Assembly (NCBI RefSeq): GCF_011386835.1
Contig: NC_088797.1
Location: 60,165,587 to 60,229,586 of the forward strand
Length of the DNA: 64,000 nucleotides
Reading direction: 5' to 3'
Source: Chrysemys picta bellii
Lineage: Eukaryota > Chordata > Testudines > Emydidae
Shown here: positions 32,770 to 45,360 of the stretch, piece by piece
Layout of the letters: each line of letters starts with the position of its first letter
How positions within the stretch are numbered: the first letter of the stretch is position 1
Translations under genes and position numbers: made by a program
Notes under the pieces: generated by a model
What the model was told of the DNA's origin: nothing
The model's database searches: none
What the model saw: only the letters and a program-made list of their open reading frames with translations

Positions 32770-32870
32770 GGGCCAAACTCCGCTGGCATTTACACTGGGT
32801 GTACATCTGCAGTGACCCCATAAAAGTCATTGGAGCTACTCTGGATTTACACAATGATGACAGAATTTGG
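32770..32870. repeat. Palindromic short repeat, divergent copy
   Basis: GGGCCAAACTCCGCTGGCATTTACACTGGGTG and, inverted, CTACTCTGGATTTACACAATG...AGAATTTGGC show the same plan as the copy at 32058. Confidence 0.5.
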
Positions 32871-33862
32871 CTGCTTTTCTCACTGGCTAACAGTAGTCCT
32901 GGCCCATCAAGAAAAACTTTATAAATAGAACCAATTTTTGTAAGTTAATTTTCCCTGCTTGTTATCTGCTCCCAGCACTGTGGGTCTCCATAGTACCTCA
33001 ATCCCCACTGGTGGTGAATTAAGTGTTGGTGAAAGGTCTGACAACCCTAATGTCCTTTCTATATGCACAGGCAGTAGCCACACAAGCTTCGCCACCAATG
33101 TGCCAGATCTCAATGACAGCGCTTGAGGCTGGGAGGGATGTTCAGTATCCTTTGTCATTTCAATTATCGGCCTCTGCTGAGATTGCCAACCAGAGGGGTG
33201 GTTAATGCCAACTGCTTATTGTGATGTAGACACCTGTCCGCTAGGGACTGGGCTGAGACCCACCAAACTCATTTCACAGAGGCTCCTCCAAAGAGATATC
33301 AGGCAATACCAACATCCAGTCACTACCAGTCTGGGCTAAATGGATGGTCTTGCCATGGAAAAGTTGGTAGCCCATTCCCACTCTCCCCCGGCTCATCCAG
33401 TCCCCTTCACTGAAGACAGTGGAGTTTCGCCATAACTGAAATGGAGAATAAGACACATTATTTTTGCCTTTCAACTTAAAGCAGTGAGAACGAACAACTG
33501 CTGACTAATTAGACGTCACACTGGCTGCAGATGTGGGAGTGCTGCTCTCAAAGCAAAGCTTTAAATGGAGGGGGAGTAATCCAGATAGGAGATGTTAACC
33601 CACCACAAGCCATTCCCTCTGTCTCTGCCACGTATGGGCCAACCCGGCAGACCGCACTCATGTGGAGTAAGGAAGGTAGGACTGGACCAAGCTATAAGTA
33701 ATGTACCTGATTCTCCTCTCAGTGCAGTGTGAGGCCCCAATTTGAGCATGCAAATAATCCTATTGACTTCAATGGAATTTAATCATAGACCTAAAGTTAA
33801 CCACATTCTTCAGTGCTTTGCTGTCTCAGGTCTAAACCAGGAGCAATTCCAGTGTAATCAAT

Positions 33863-33956
33863 GGGACCAGATCCGCAGCTGGTGTAAATGGGTGCTGCTG
33901 CTCCTCTGACTTCACAGTGGAGTTATGCTGATTCCTGTGAGCTGAGTTTATGACCC
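33863..33956. repeat. Palindromic short repeat, divergent copy
   Basis: GGGACCAGATCCGCAGCTGGTGTAAATGG at the left and GTGGAGTTATGCTGATT...GAGTTTATGACCC at the right repeat the inverted plan of the 32058 copy. Confidence 0.5.
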
Positions 33957-34299
33957 AATAGCATGCCATAGTGCTGCGTGTCTTTACCAATTAGGCCTTG
34001 TTGGGCCCTTTATTATCTCCTGTTCTGTACACACAGCCTGTAACGATGATCAGCATAGAATGGTGAGAGCTAGTTATTGGGTTCTGCAACTGGGCGTTTC
34101 CACTGGAAAAAACAAGCCTGATTCTCATCTACCCTAAGGCCTCTTTATGTCGCACCAGGAGTGCAGATGCCATAAAGTGAGAGTAAATGCAAGGCATTAC
34201 TACAGTTTCCTCTTGGGATTATATGGCCATGAACAGGTGCCAGGTTGTATCTGCTCCCCCACAGAAATAGATAGACCATGCCAATAAGACACAATACTT

Positions 34300-34372
34300 A
34301 GTCCTGCCATGAGTGCAGGGAACTGGACTAGATGATCTCTCAAGGGTCCTTCCAGTCCTACGATTCTAAGAT
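34300..34372 (+). repeat. CR1/SINE 3' tail fragment
   Basis: GGACTAGATGATCTCTCAAGGGTCCTTCCAGTCCTACGATTCTAAG is a well preserved sauropsid CR1 terminal segment. Confidence 0.65.
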
Positions 34373-35739
34373 GCAACATGGTCATCCTCTCTACGACTTC
34401 AGTAATACCATTTGCATGTGGATCTGAAGACACCCTTTCTGATGCAGTATAATATAGGATGGGGCGAGCAATGTAAGTCCATGAGTTATTTTGCTTCACT
34501 AGGGATGAGCTGGGTACAAACCACTCAGGCTTTAGCCCCAGTCATGAGGCACCCCGTAATCCCACGTCAGATATTCCCCACCTACGTGCATGCGCTTGTG
34601 TCTCTGCTTAGTGTCAGACACAACTGAGGCTCATCAATGTTTAGGAGTCCCACAGGTTTGGGATGAATAAAAACCAAAAGGAAAGCCCATGCTGACAGAT
34701 CAGATTCTGTGTGTTTTATACACACAGATAGATAGTAATGTTCCATATTGAGGGCATGGGGGTCTCTGATATATAAAAGGATTCAGATGTGTTTTCATCT
34801 GAATCACAAAAGAGCTCAATCCTTCACTCCTGCTAGCAGTGAAGTCTATGGGAAGCAGATGTGGGATCAGTCCCTGTGTGTTCCCACGTATGTCTGATGT
34901 ATCAGACATGCTACTTATATACAGTAGCAGTCACATATAAGGGACATATACTTCTGTTCCATGTGGGAGGCCTTTTTATATAAATGAAAATTAAAAAATG
35001 CAAAAAACCTAGAAACTTTTTTCCACATTCTCCTGAACTTTGGAAAGATCTGCCCCAGTCTGAGGTTTTCAGAACCCCAAATTAACCTTTACGGGCTGTG
35101 TCTGATGAAATTAAGAACAAAGGCTAAATCTAGTTAAATCAAAGATTTTGGTTTCAAAAATGAGCTTCTCGGGGGGGAAAAAAACCACAGGGCAGATTCC
35201 ACACCCTAAATCACTGGAACTGCATGGTGAATAGCTCCGTTATCATTACCCAGGGAAATTCCCCTTGCAGAACAAACCAAGGAAAATGCTCCCTTGTAAT
35301 CACAGCTCCCTGTTCACATTGTGTTTGTGGGGAGAAGAGCAACTTTCAATTCCCTACGTTTACCCAACTCATTTGCAGGTGGCACCTTTCGACTGACTGA
35401 TGCATGTGTATCTGGCTTGGGTTTTCATGTATGATAGGACATATAATGTCATACAAACGTCATGTGTGGATAAATCCAAAGAATGTGTGTGTGTGTATAT
35501 ATATCTATATAAACACTGCTACTGTTTCGGTTTTGTTCTACATCCAGTAGCTCCAGAATTATCCACTGAATGTTTACTCAGCACGTGTGGCATAAATATA
35601 TTTATACAGTAAAACTGACACTTGGCAATTTTTTTTTTTTTTGCTGACCAGCAACAAATTTCGCTATCTTTCGACTGTAAACCAAGCCTCAATAAATATG
35701 CCATGCTCAGCAGAGAGCAATCTTGGTTTTTGCCGCACT

Positions 35740-35961
35740 CTAAGCCAGGGGTTGTGGGGGCGGGCGCGCCGGAGGAGGTCCCGGGGGCACTCGGGATGGG
35801 GGTGGTCCAGGAGGCGGCTGCCTGGAAGGAGGCTGCAGAGAGGCCGAAGGCGAGGTGCTTCTCGGAGTGTTGTTGAGGGGGGTGGCGTCATGCTTCGGCG
35901 GCGGGCGGTATGGGGTTGTGCTTCCATCTGATTTCACCCGGGTGAAGTTTATGCATCGTCC
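35740..35961 (-). CDS. ANTXRL: ANTXRL terminal exon with proline-rich C-terminus and stop
   Basis: After TTTTAACCAG the exon encodes GRCINFTRVKSDGSTTPYRP and then a tail in which about a third of the residues are proline (PPPGPPPSRVPPGPPPARPP near the end). It stops at TAG 35742-35740: 73 codons plus stop. The RCINFTRVK motif and proline-rich tail are family features, and such tails can bind SH3 or WW domains. The coding end is GC-rich and CpG-rich, unlike the surrounding AT-rich intron. Confidence 0.93.
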   Translation of the reverse strand, partial: GRCINFTRVKSDGSTTPYRPPPKHDATPLNNTPRSTSPSASLQPPSRQPPPGPPPSRVPPGPPPARPPPQPLA

Positions 35962-36349
35962 CTGGTTAAAAGAAAAATCGTTATTTGTAAAACCTACATG
36001 TGTTTTGCAGCAGCTAGCAAGCCCAGTGCCAATGGGATCGGAGACAGCAGTGCTGTAACGCTGTTTTTTGCTATGGAAATACCTATAGATCTTCATCCAC
36101 GGGACATTCATTGGGCCCCCACCAGCAAAGTTCAGACCTTCGCTTTATCAAACACGGGGGGGTTCTGACACAGGTTTTGCTTGAGCCTCTTAGTGAGAAA
36201 AAGGCCCACTCTGAAATTCAGCTACTGCGCTGAAGTCTCTCAGAGGTGTTTGGAAAGGGGATCTCTGAGTGGGTGGCTCTATCACAGTCATGCTACAGTA
36301 CTTTGAACTTCCACTGCACCTTGTCAGCCACAGATCTCAAAGCTTCTCC

Positions 36350-36512
36350 CGCAGGTATCGCCATTTGACAGCTGGGAAAATGACGGCACAGAGCGGGGGC
36401 AGACTTGTCTAAAGCAGAGCAATGAGCCGGGGGGCAGAAGTGGGAGTAGAACACAAGTTTCATGACTCCCAGGCTTCTGCTCTAACCACTAGACGTCACT
36501 GTGTCTAAGGAC
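36350..36512 (-). repeat. MIR-like SINE relic
   Basis: Plus-strand bases GGGAAAATGACGGCACAGAGCG ... ACTCCCAGGCTTCTGCTCTAACCACTAGACG follow the reverse complement of a CORE-SINE/MIR: the tRNA-like head (CTCTAACCACTAGAC) is at the right and the conserved core at the left. Confidence 0.7.
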
Positions 36513-36716
36513 TGGTGATATATACAGGACAAGTCAATGTACGCTCAATGAAGAGGAGTCCCACATCTTGCTTTGCTTCTCCATTTAGCTCTACACTAAC
36601 ATCGCCCCGTCTTCTGTGCGTATGAGAGACAGCTGGAGAAAGCACAATGGCCCTGACCTGGGAGAAGGCAATATACCTTGCCCCAAAACTAGTCCAAGTC
36701 CTGCTCTGGACAAGGC

Positions 36717-37009
36717 CCCAGCAAGGGCGACTCTATGGTTTTTGCTGTCCCAAGCATGGCAGTCAGGCAGCTTTCGGCGGTCCACTGGTCATGCGGATTC
36801 GGCGGCATGCCTGCAGGAGGTCCGCCGGTGCCGTGTGTTCAGCGTCCCCGCTGTCGAATTACCACCAAAGCCGCGGGACCAGCGGACCTCCCACAGGCAT
36901 GCCGCTGAAGGCAGCCTGACTGCCGCCCTCACAGCAACCGGCAGGCCGCCCCCGCGGCTTGTCGCTCAAGGCACGCGCTTGCTGCGCTGGTGCCTGGAGC
37001 CACCCCTGA
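36717..37009. mobile_element. hAT-like element related to the provirus host element
   Basis: The left end GGGCGACTCTATGGTTTTTGC and right end GGTGCCTGGAGCCACCCCTG are degenerate versions of the termini seen at 12904-20000. Long imperfect inverted segments (GGAGGTCCGCCGGTGCCG near 36816 and its inverted partner GGGACCAGCGGACCTCCC near 36875) lie inside. I found no convincing 8-bp duplication, so the boundaries are approximate. Confidence 0.55.
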
Positions 37010-38309
37010 GGGTGCCCAGGGTAAGGCAAAGTACCCCTATGGGGTGCATGCACATCACACACACTAGCATTCAAAAACAACGCAGTTCTTGGACCTCAAA
37101 CCAGCCGCCTTAAGGCAGGGTCTGCGGATGGTTTACATGGAAAAGAGGCCCAACTTTGTGATGCTCACTGTAGCCCTGCTGGTAGAGTTATGCAGGACAT
37201 GGCCTAGGGTCCTTAGCCCTCCGGTCCCACACCGAGAACACCAGCAAGTCATGTGATAGCGTAACATGTTTCCCGATTCAGGGGATTTTGAAATGGGTGT
37301 GGCCTATTGCGTGGGCTGGGCTGTCGGGAGCTGCCTAGGTGGCATTTCAACACCGTAGTGGGTGGGGAAACAAAGAGGAAACAGAAAGAAATGTTGAAGG
37401 ATGTCCTGCGTCTTTAAGGGCTACACACATTTTCAACAGGGCTTCCCCCAGCCAAAGCAGAGCTCTGTCAGGCTCCCTTCAGCCAAGCTCCAGAGAGGAA
37501 GAGGGAAAGAAGCACCCTGCCAGCACCAGAGCCCACCCAGCAATCCCAGACACACACCAGCCGCTCCCCTACCTCCCGACCTGCCCAGCTTCGCAGCTGC
37601 CAAGTCTTGCATGGCTCCCCATCCTACCCCCTGCCGCTGCTTGGGGGAAACTCATTACATCCTTTGGAGATTCCCCATGTCCCAATGCTAAACTTGGCAG
37701 CTGCGGATCTGGCCTTGCATCCTCCTGGTTTTGGGGGGAGGGAGGGAGAGTTTTGCAGCAAAGTTGTTGCTTTAAACCTGGCAAGAGTCTGTGCTTTTGA
37801 GAGTGAGTCAGGCCCCTCACCATCAAACAAAAGGCTAGATATGATGGCTCTCTGAAAATTCAGGATTGACACCGCCCATGAGTATGAGAAGCCAGCCCCA
37901 CCTCCAAGTAACCAACAGTCAGGACACTCAGCTGGGATTTAGGTGACTCAGGATCAAATCCCTCCAACAGAGGATTTGATGTGGAAGACCCAGGTTCACA
38001 CCCCAAAAGCTGTCCGATTTGGAGAGGCTTGACTCCAGGTCTCCCAGGTGAGTCCCCTTGCAGAAAAGGTCTCGGTTCCATGCCGCTGCAGCACAGGAAT
38101 TTGTTTTTTGAAATCTCAGCAATGTTCGTGGGATGGGAAACCCATTTCCCGCCCAGCTCTAGGCCTCAGAACATTCAACCTGGCAGGCTCCGCCCACTGC
38201 CCGGCTGTTCGAGAAGTGATCTGCACGACTATGTTGCTGGAGGGGTTTTGAAATCACCCATGAGAGCCCAGATGGAACTCAAGCATAGGACCGCAGAGAT
38301 AGGGTATAA

Positions 38310-38990
38310 TAGGGTTACCATCTGTCCGTATTTCCCCGGACATGTCCGGCTTTTTCGTCTTTAAATAGCCATCCGGGAGGAACTGGTAATAAGGTAGAAA
38401 GGTCTGGGATTTTCCCCCCCGTCCACTCCCCATGCAGAGTGCGGCATGGCTGATAGGGCGGCTGGGCCTGATTGAGCCACTCCCATTGGCCTCCAGCAGC
38501 CGGAGCCCCTCCCCCGCTCCCCTCCTCCTGCTGCCTCAGCACTCTGCGAAGGAGGGGCTGTGCGCTCGGCAGCGCAACAGCCTGTTTGGTTCGGCTCCAG
38601 GTGGAGCCAGCGGCTCGAGCGGCATGGGCATGGTAAGGGGAATCCTGGGGGACAGTCAGGGAGCAGGGGGAGGGTTGAATGGGTCGGGAGTTCTGGGGGG
38701 GGTCTCTCGGGGGAAGGGAGTGGTTGGATGGGGCGTGGGAGTCCCGGGGGTCTGTCAGGGGGTGGGGGTGTGGATAAGGGTTGGGGCAGCCAGGGGACAG
38801 GTAGGGGGTAGAGTCCTAGGGGGGCAGTTAAGGTGGGGGGGTCTCAGGAGGGGGCAGTCAGGGGACAAGGAGCAGGGCAGGGGTTGGGGGTTCTGAGTGG
38901 GGCAGTCAGGGGGCGGAAAGTGGGAGAGAGTGGATGGGGGCGGGGCTCTCCCCCCTCCTCTTTTTTGATTGTTGAAATATGGTAACCCTA
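38310..38990. mobile_element. hAT-like element, TAGGGTTACCAT family, second copy
   Basis: Ends TAGGGTTACCATCTG and ATATGGTAACCCTA are flanked by gggtataa (38302-38309) and cggtataa (38991-38998), 7 of 8 identical. It shares CCGGACATGTCCGGC near the left end and the GATTGTTGAAATATGG right end with 25673-26731. It also shares the G-rich internal units (GGGGGCAGTCAGGGGACAAGG), but with a shorter array. Confidence 0.87.
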
Positions 38991-39579
38991 CGGTATAACT
39001 ACATTGGAGGTGTGTACGTTCTCAGGCTCAATCCCTGCTGGTGACCCAAATGGGGCAATGTTACACTTGCCTACCTGGCTCCAGGCTTTGCTAATGAGAT
39101 TCCGAGCCCTGTAATCCAGCCCAGCTCAACAGTGATTAAAAGTTGCTCCCCTCTGATGGACTCCAGGTAGCCCCTGCATGAGATGAGTTTGGCAGGTCTC
39201 AGTTGTCTCCCTTGTCACAAACTCACCACCAGGCTTTGCATTAAGTGGCCGAAGGAATAGAGAGGCCAAGCCCTGAATGGGCTATGGAGATTGATCTGAA
39301 CCTGTTATCTTTAGACAAACCCCTACTCCCAGACCAGGGCTGAGAGCAGCACACGCGGGAAGCCTGCCTGGCTGCTATCCTGTAGATAGACAAAGGACCA
39401 ATGCCTTTCACTGGTACTAAAGCCTCCAGTGCTTGAAGCTGAAGTTTAGGGTTCTATGCCAATTAGTTAATTAAATATCTGAATATCACACCCGGAGCTG
39501 CACAAGACTTGGCAGATATGTTTAAACGTATATACATACAGTTCTCTGTCCAGGGACCCATTGCTATAGTACACCTCAC

Positions 39580-40745
39580 AATCATCACTGTGTTTATCCT
39601 TGTGAACCCCATGAGGCAGAGTGGGAATATTATGCCCACTGTATAGATGGGGAACTGAGGCACAGAGAGACTAAAGCTATGTCTGCGCTGCAGAGTTAAC
39701 AGAGGGGATCTGTACCCTGGGTGGTCCTGCATGGGGACGAGCAGCCACGCTAGTGCTGTGCTCACCCAGAGGAGGTGCTAGGACTTCAGTTGTTTGTGCT
39801 GCCCTGAGCTGAGCCGCTCTGTGATTCTTTCCCAGGGAATTGTGGGAGAACTTTCCTGCCCTTCTGGGCACCCAGGGGAATTGTGGGAAGGCACTGGAGG
39901 GCTATCAGCACTGAGTGGTTTAGCCTGCATCCTCACTGCAAAGTGGCCAGGTGAAAGCAATACTCAGGCTTTACTTTATAGCCCAGTGGTTCCCAAACTT
40001 TAACAGCCCACGATCCCCTTTCACTAAATTGTGAAATCTTGTGAACCCCCTCCTAAAAATGAATATTTTCAGGGATTTAAGTTTAAATTTCCTCAGTGTG
40101 ATGGATGCCCCAACTGCCTGCCCCGCTCTTCCTCGGGCTGGGGTTCGGGCTACCGGCTCCCCCGCTGATGGGGGCAGGGCTCGGGCTGCCAGCCCCAATT
40201 GCCCAGCCCCGCTCTCCCTGGGCTTGGGCTGCCAGCCCCACGCGGAGTGCTGGGGTTCGGGCTGCCGGCTCCCTCACTGACCACCGGGACTTGGGCTGCC
40301 AGCCCCAACTGCCCGGCCCCACTCTCCCTGGGGCTCAGGCTGCCAGCCCCCCACAGAGCGCTGGGATTTGGGCTGCCGGCTCCCTCGCTGATGGGGGCAG
40401 AGCTCAGGCTGCCAGCCCCAACTGCCCGGCCCCGCTCTCCCTGGGGCTCAGGGTGTCTCCCCTGCAACCGGGTCCCACCTGCTGTCTCCAATGCCCAGAG
40501 TCCTCTGTCCGCCATTAGCAAAATTTTTCTAGTGAACCCCCTGTAACGTTCTGCGAACCCCAGTTTGGGAACCACTGCTGTAGACGGACAGGAGCAACAC
40601 CCAGCAAAGAGCCTGGCTTTACTCTTCAGTGAGGACAAGCCCAAGGTCAAACAGGGAGCCTGTAGCAGATCAGGAAATAGAACCCAGGTCTTCCGAGTCC
40701 CAGGTTTAGCACCCAAACCATTGCATCATCCTTCTTTGTCTCTAG
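39580..40745 (-). repeat. MIR-like relic split by two nested insertions
   Basis: The left part (39580-39675) reads GATGGGGAACTGAGGCACAGAGAGAC. The right part (about 40590-40745) reads AAGGTCAAACAGGGAGCC ... ATAGAACCCAGGTCTTCCGAGTCCC. Joined, they follow a MIR in reverse complement. The gap holds a GTCTGCGCTGCAG-type repeat which itself contains the hAT-like MITE at 39984-40577. Confidence 0.65.
39984..40577. mobile_element. hAT-like MITE, CAGTGGTTCCCAAACT family, with internal tandem array
   Basis: Perfect 16-bp inverted ends CAGTGGTTCCCAAACT and AGTTTGGGAACCACTG. Flanks ttatagcc and ctgtagac agree at 5 of 8 positions, so the duplication is decayed or uncertain. Between about 40100 and 40450 is an irregular tandem array of roughly 60-75 bp units built on GGGCTGCCAGCCCCAACTGC and GCTCTCCCTGGGGCTCAGG. 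Confidence 0.8.
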
Positions 40746-43700
40746 GGGCCACGTGTCTTCTTTTCCACTGATTTACTTTATATTCAAAATCTGCTCCCTG
40801 CTAGATTAGTAAATGATGCCTGATAAAGCCACCAAAATCTACAGCCATGCAGCATGCCCCACAAATCCACTTCAGTACACAAATGCTTTTGCCCTTGCAT
40901 TTACAATGTCGTGCATTTGCCAGGAGTTCAAAAAAAAAAAAAAAAAGAGGGTTTAGAAGCATCACTTTGTGAGTGAAGTCTATTTACTCAAAAGTCAGAT
41001 ACAAAATGAAATTAAAAAACCCTTCCCCTCTGTAAATGCAAAGCCACAAACACACAGTATTTTTTGCCTACAAGTCTTCCCTGCCCAGTGCCCTTCCTCA
41101 CCCCCAAACATCAGTCTCAAAGGTATTCATAGTGTATAATCAAAGGGGAGCCCAGAAATCTGTTTGCATTACTTTCACTTCAGTTAAAGTGATACGCGAC
41201 GTCAAACTGCTGCCAGGTTCTGCCACACTCTTGGATTTGTCAGACAGCTGGGTAATTTAAAGGCCACGCATCGCATTGTGTCATGAAAAATACTGTTGGG
41301 TTTGGAGTTTGACAGAGAGCAATTGGGATGATCGATGTATATATTGTGACATTTCCTCACAATAGATTATCGGTGCATGCCTCCAATCTCATGGCAACAA
41401 CAATTGGTTAATACTAAAGCAAATTCTTCCAAGCACCTGCAGTAGCCATTGATAAATCAAAGCTAAATTGATGCCTTGCATTAGGATTACAGAGAGACTA
41501 AGAGGAGCAAATAATCACTACTGATCAATCATACTTTGCACCTTCCTAAGATCTCAAAGTTCTTTACTGGTGCTGAGGAATTCAGCCTCGCAATAAGCTA
41601 TGGGCCACATCCTGCAAGCCGTAATCAAACAAGCGGTGCCAAGAGGGTTACTTCTGTGGGCAAGGATTGTGCACGTGAGTAAGGACTGGAGGGCCTTGTG
41701 TTTGTTACATGGTCCTATATCAGCCCATGGTTAGTATACACATTAAGTAACAAAAAGCCCATTTATTATGAGACAGAAATTATAGGGTTTTTTCATACCC
41801 TACATTTGATTTAAGTATTCCCCCCCTCCCGCCCCAACAGCTTGCAAAGTGCATTTGAACACAGATTAAGTTAAATACAGCTTTTGCATTCTTTCCTCAG
41901 GTTTCTACCCACACACACCTATACTCAAGGTAGTGTGATCAACGGGATTGATTAATAGGGATTGACAGCCGCAATCAAGCCAGTGGTGGAATTGGTATTA
42001 TTTTCCCCTTAAGTATGGCAGCATTAAATCTTTTAAGGGAAGGTATCAGAGCTGTCAACTGTGGTAATGCCACAATGATCCCAACTTTGACAGCTGTTGG
42101 TAGCTGCTTTATTGTTTTCTAAGAAGCAGGTGATCTGAATAAATCCAGTTCTATCTTGTTCCACCCTCACTGCTGGCATGAAATTGCTCAGATGGTCTGA
42201 CCCGTAAATCTTATTGTCATTCATGGACCAACTGAAGATCAGCAATATGCCATATGGAGTTATGCCCTTAGTTCAGTTCACATCTACACAGTATTTATAA
42301 TACACTATTATTTTGCCTTCCCATATGTCCATCCACTTGTTAGTCTCTTGTTACGCTGTTCACCAAATTGGCTTTTCAAAGGTACAAATACTGAAGCTGC
42401 AGGATCTGCCCTCGTTTTGACTCTAGCCATATCAATCAGGGCAATTCAAAGCAGCTTTTATCCCAGTGTAACAATCACATGTGTAATTCAATTGCTTTGC
42501 CTCTTTGACCACCTAGGATGTGTTTTTTGTCTGTGGTTATCAGGGGGGAAAAAACTTTTGAAAGCCACTAAGACGTGTTTCTTGGTCATTCTCAGCATAG
42601 TACTGAGTGTTTAGATTCCCACTGTTTGCTTCTTTCATCTGCTACTCAACAAGTCTTCAAGAAAACGGGAAGCACAATTTAAAGGGACACCAACAACTTA
42701 AAAATCATGCTTTGTACACAAACAAATGCCTTTCCCTATGGTACGAACAACATCTTTGATTATTAAAAGAGGAAGTTTAAAAGTCTACTCCATTTGTCAT
42801 TTTGTATACTTGCATTTCTCTCAGTTTGCAGAATGAAAAGCAAAGAAAGTCAGTTTAATTTTTATTTATAGTCAATTTCACTTAAAGATTCTTAGTATGC
42901 AATTTTGACTTTGGGGAAGGGAATACTCATTTGTTTTAGTTGTTTCCACCAGAATTTTTGTTTTAAGCCCTGAGAACATTTCTGAGGGGCGTAGACTTTA
43001 TAAAATCTTGTTTTGCCCTTGAATTTTAGGGTAAAATTTAAATTGAAAACATCCCTTTAAAGTTTAGTCACTCTAGAATAAAACAATCTGTTGGTATATC
43101 TGTATAATCTGTATAAATATAATTAAAAAACAACCAAAATGCTACTTTTAAGAAATTAACAACTGAGAATAATGTAATTTCATTTGGGTCTCTATAAATA
43201 AATGGGCCAAATTCATCACTATTTTATCTTCATTGATGTCAATGGGTTTTTACCGAGGGTACATTTATTTTATATGCACAGCATGTCTACATTCATCTTT
43301 ACTTTCTATAAACTGCTTTTTAACAAATAAAATGGCATTGATATTTGTGTTTGAAAGCACAAATAGGCAGGTCAAAAGAACACAAACGGTGACTCAATAT
43401 TATCTACCAACCCCAAAGAAAAAGAGAACAGGTAACTGTTAAAAATAAAATGAACACGTCAACTTACAAAGCATGAGATATTTGAGACTGGACGCATAAG
43501 CTGATTCACAGAATCAATTTAACTGAACGGAAGCCCAAATTCAAAGCCCAATGAAATCAATGGGAGGTCTCAGCCATTTGACCTTTGTGGGTCCTAAGTT
43601 AATGTTAAAAAGTTAATTCTTGGGAAACTTTAGTGAACAGTGATTTAAAGGAACAAGAACCCTCCAGCTGGCAGCATCTGAACCTTGCTCCCTAAAAATT

Positions 43701-45164
43701 CAAATAAAAATATACAGTCGGAGCCTGATCCAAAGTCCACTGAGATGAATGGGTTGCTTTAAATTGATTAATTCTTGGATCAGATACCAAAATCGTTTTG
43801 GGTGTAATCATTTTACAAGGAAGGAGCTGATCCAAAGAGGTGCTGAACATTTGCTGTTCACGTTGCCTAGGCATGGCATCAGGATCGGGCCAATAGCGTG
43901 CGGTTTCAAGGAACCACAATCTATGCGAATCAGTGTTTGCCAAAAGCTTCCTTGCACTGCATCGCTTCATGCTGAATGTGGGCTGAACACGCCACGGCTC
44001 ATTAAAACCCTCCCCGCTGTCCCTGCAATTGCAGTGATTGCCCCGTAGCGTTAGGGTTAGAAATTAGTGGAGCAGTGAAACTCCTTGTCACTTCAACCAA
44101 GTACGCCTGGATTGGAATAACTCTTACTAAAGAAAACTGCTACATTCACGGCTGGGGCTTTGATTCTGTGTTTAAAGGACAGAAAGGCTTATCAAACATA
44201 AAGGGAAATGCAAGAGGTTTAAAATAGCTGCAACTTGGTTGCTGATTGCGCTTTTAATAATTTTTTTTGCATTTTCAGTTTTTATGTCTCAACTTGGAGC
44301 ATTAAAAATAATCACCACAAATGGTTTGGGGTTTTTTAACCCTGTCCACCCAGAGGTTGGGTGTTTTAAATACTTCTTAACATAAGAAGTATTTTCTCCT
44401 GGATAATGATTTTCTGATGGTCGGGGAGGTGGCTCCCAGCCATTGCAATCTGCCAATTATGAAATGGTATGATAAACAGAAGTGGACCGGAATGAGGTAA
44501 TTTTAAACACCAACGCTAAAGTAGGTGCTGATATCTAACAAGGAAGATGTGATCCTGCGCTGCCTCCCCCATTTGAAAAATAAATCCATTTCACTCCTTT
44601 CTTAACTGTTTGTTCTCATCTTGGGCCTCTTCCTAAATGAACGGAGCTGGTTTCACAGAACACAAGCGGGGATAACGGCAGGTCCCGATCTCAGAAGGGT
44701 GCTGTGAGGATAAGTACCTTAAAGATTACGAGGAGCTCAGATACTACAGTAGAGGGAAACCATAGAAGCACCTAAGGTAGATTCAAATAGAAAAATGAAA
44801 GATGGTGAATGTCCAGTGCCTACCAGCTCGCAGGCGATCTGTAAGGGAATGTGAGCATTTCCACCCAACACATTATTATTGGTCATCTACATTACAGCCG
44901 CACCTATTTGCCACAACTGAGAGCAGGGCTCTGGCTAACACATTTCAAAATACACCCAATCGTCCTAGTCTAGACACGCCCTAGATAGTAAGAGACTGTC
45001 CTGCCTTATAATTAAGGCGCCAGTTCAGGAAAGCACTCCTGTTCTGGGTAGCACATGCTTACGTGCTTTCCATAAACTTATCAAGCTTCTTAAAACAAAT
45101 TAGGTTTTTTGCCCCCACTTGGAAACATGTTCCAGAACTTCACTGCTCTGATGGTTAGAAACCT

Positions 45165-45360
45165 CTTATCTAGAGCTTTTCACCAGTAGATCTCAAACTG
45201 CTTCACAAAGGAGGTTGATAGCATTATCCCCATTTTACATACTGGGAAACTGAGGCACGGAGTCGTGAAGTGATTGGCTCAAGGTCTCCCCCACAGGGAA
45301 TAAAACCCAGATTGTCTAAGTCCCACTCCCCTGCTCTAGCCACTAGGCCACGCTGCACTT
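45165..45360 (-). repeat. MIR-like SINE relic
   Basis: CCCCATTTTACATACTGGGAAACTGAGGCACGGAG followed by AAACCCAGATTGTC...CTGCTCTAGCCACTAGGCCACGC is a recognisable MIR in reverse complement. Confidence 0.7.

Larger units (their letters stand above)
28886..35739. other. Intergenic between ANTXRL stop and the repeats upstream of ANXA8
   Basis: This includes the unannotated 3' UTR of the anthrax-receptor-family gene, which must start below 35740 on the minus strand. No clear minus-strand AATAAA was found within about 700 bp of the stop, so the 3' end is not placed. Recognised pieces are palindromic GGGCCAGATCCTCAGCTGG-type repeats near 32058, 32770 and 33863 and a CR1 tail near 34300. The rest shows nothing. 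Confidence 0.5.

Noticed and set aside
36616..37113. Open frame of 165 codons
   Set aside because: It covers a GC-rich hAT-like element; no domain is recognisable.
40105..40716. Repetitive open frames of 115-188 codons
   Set aside because: They are translations of the internal tandem array of the MITE at 39984-40577 and its flanks.
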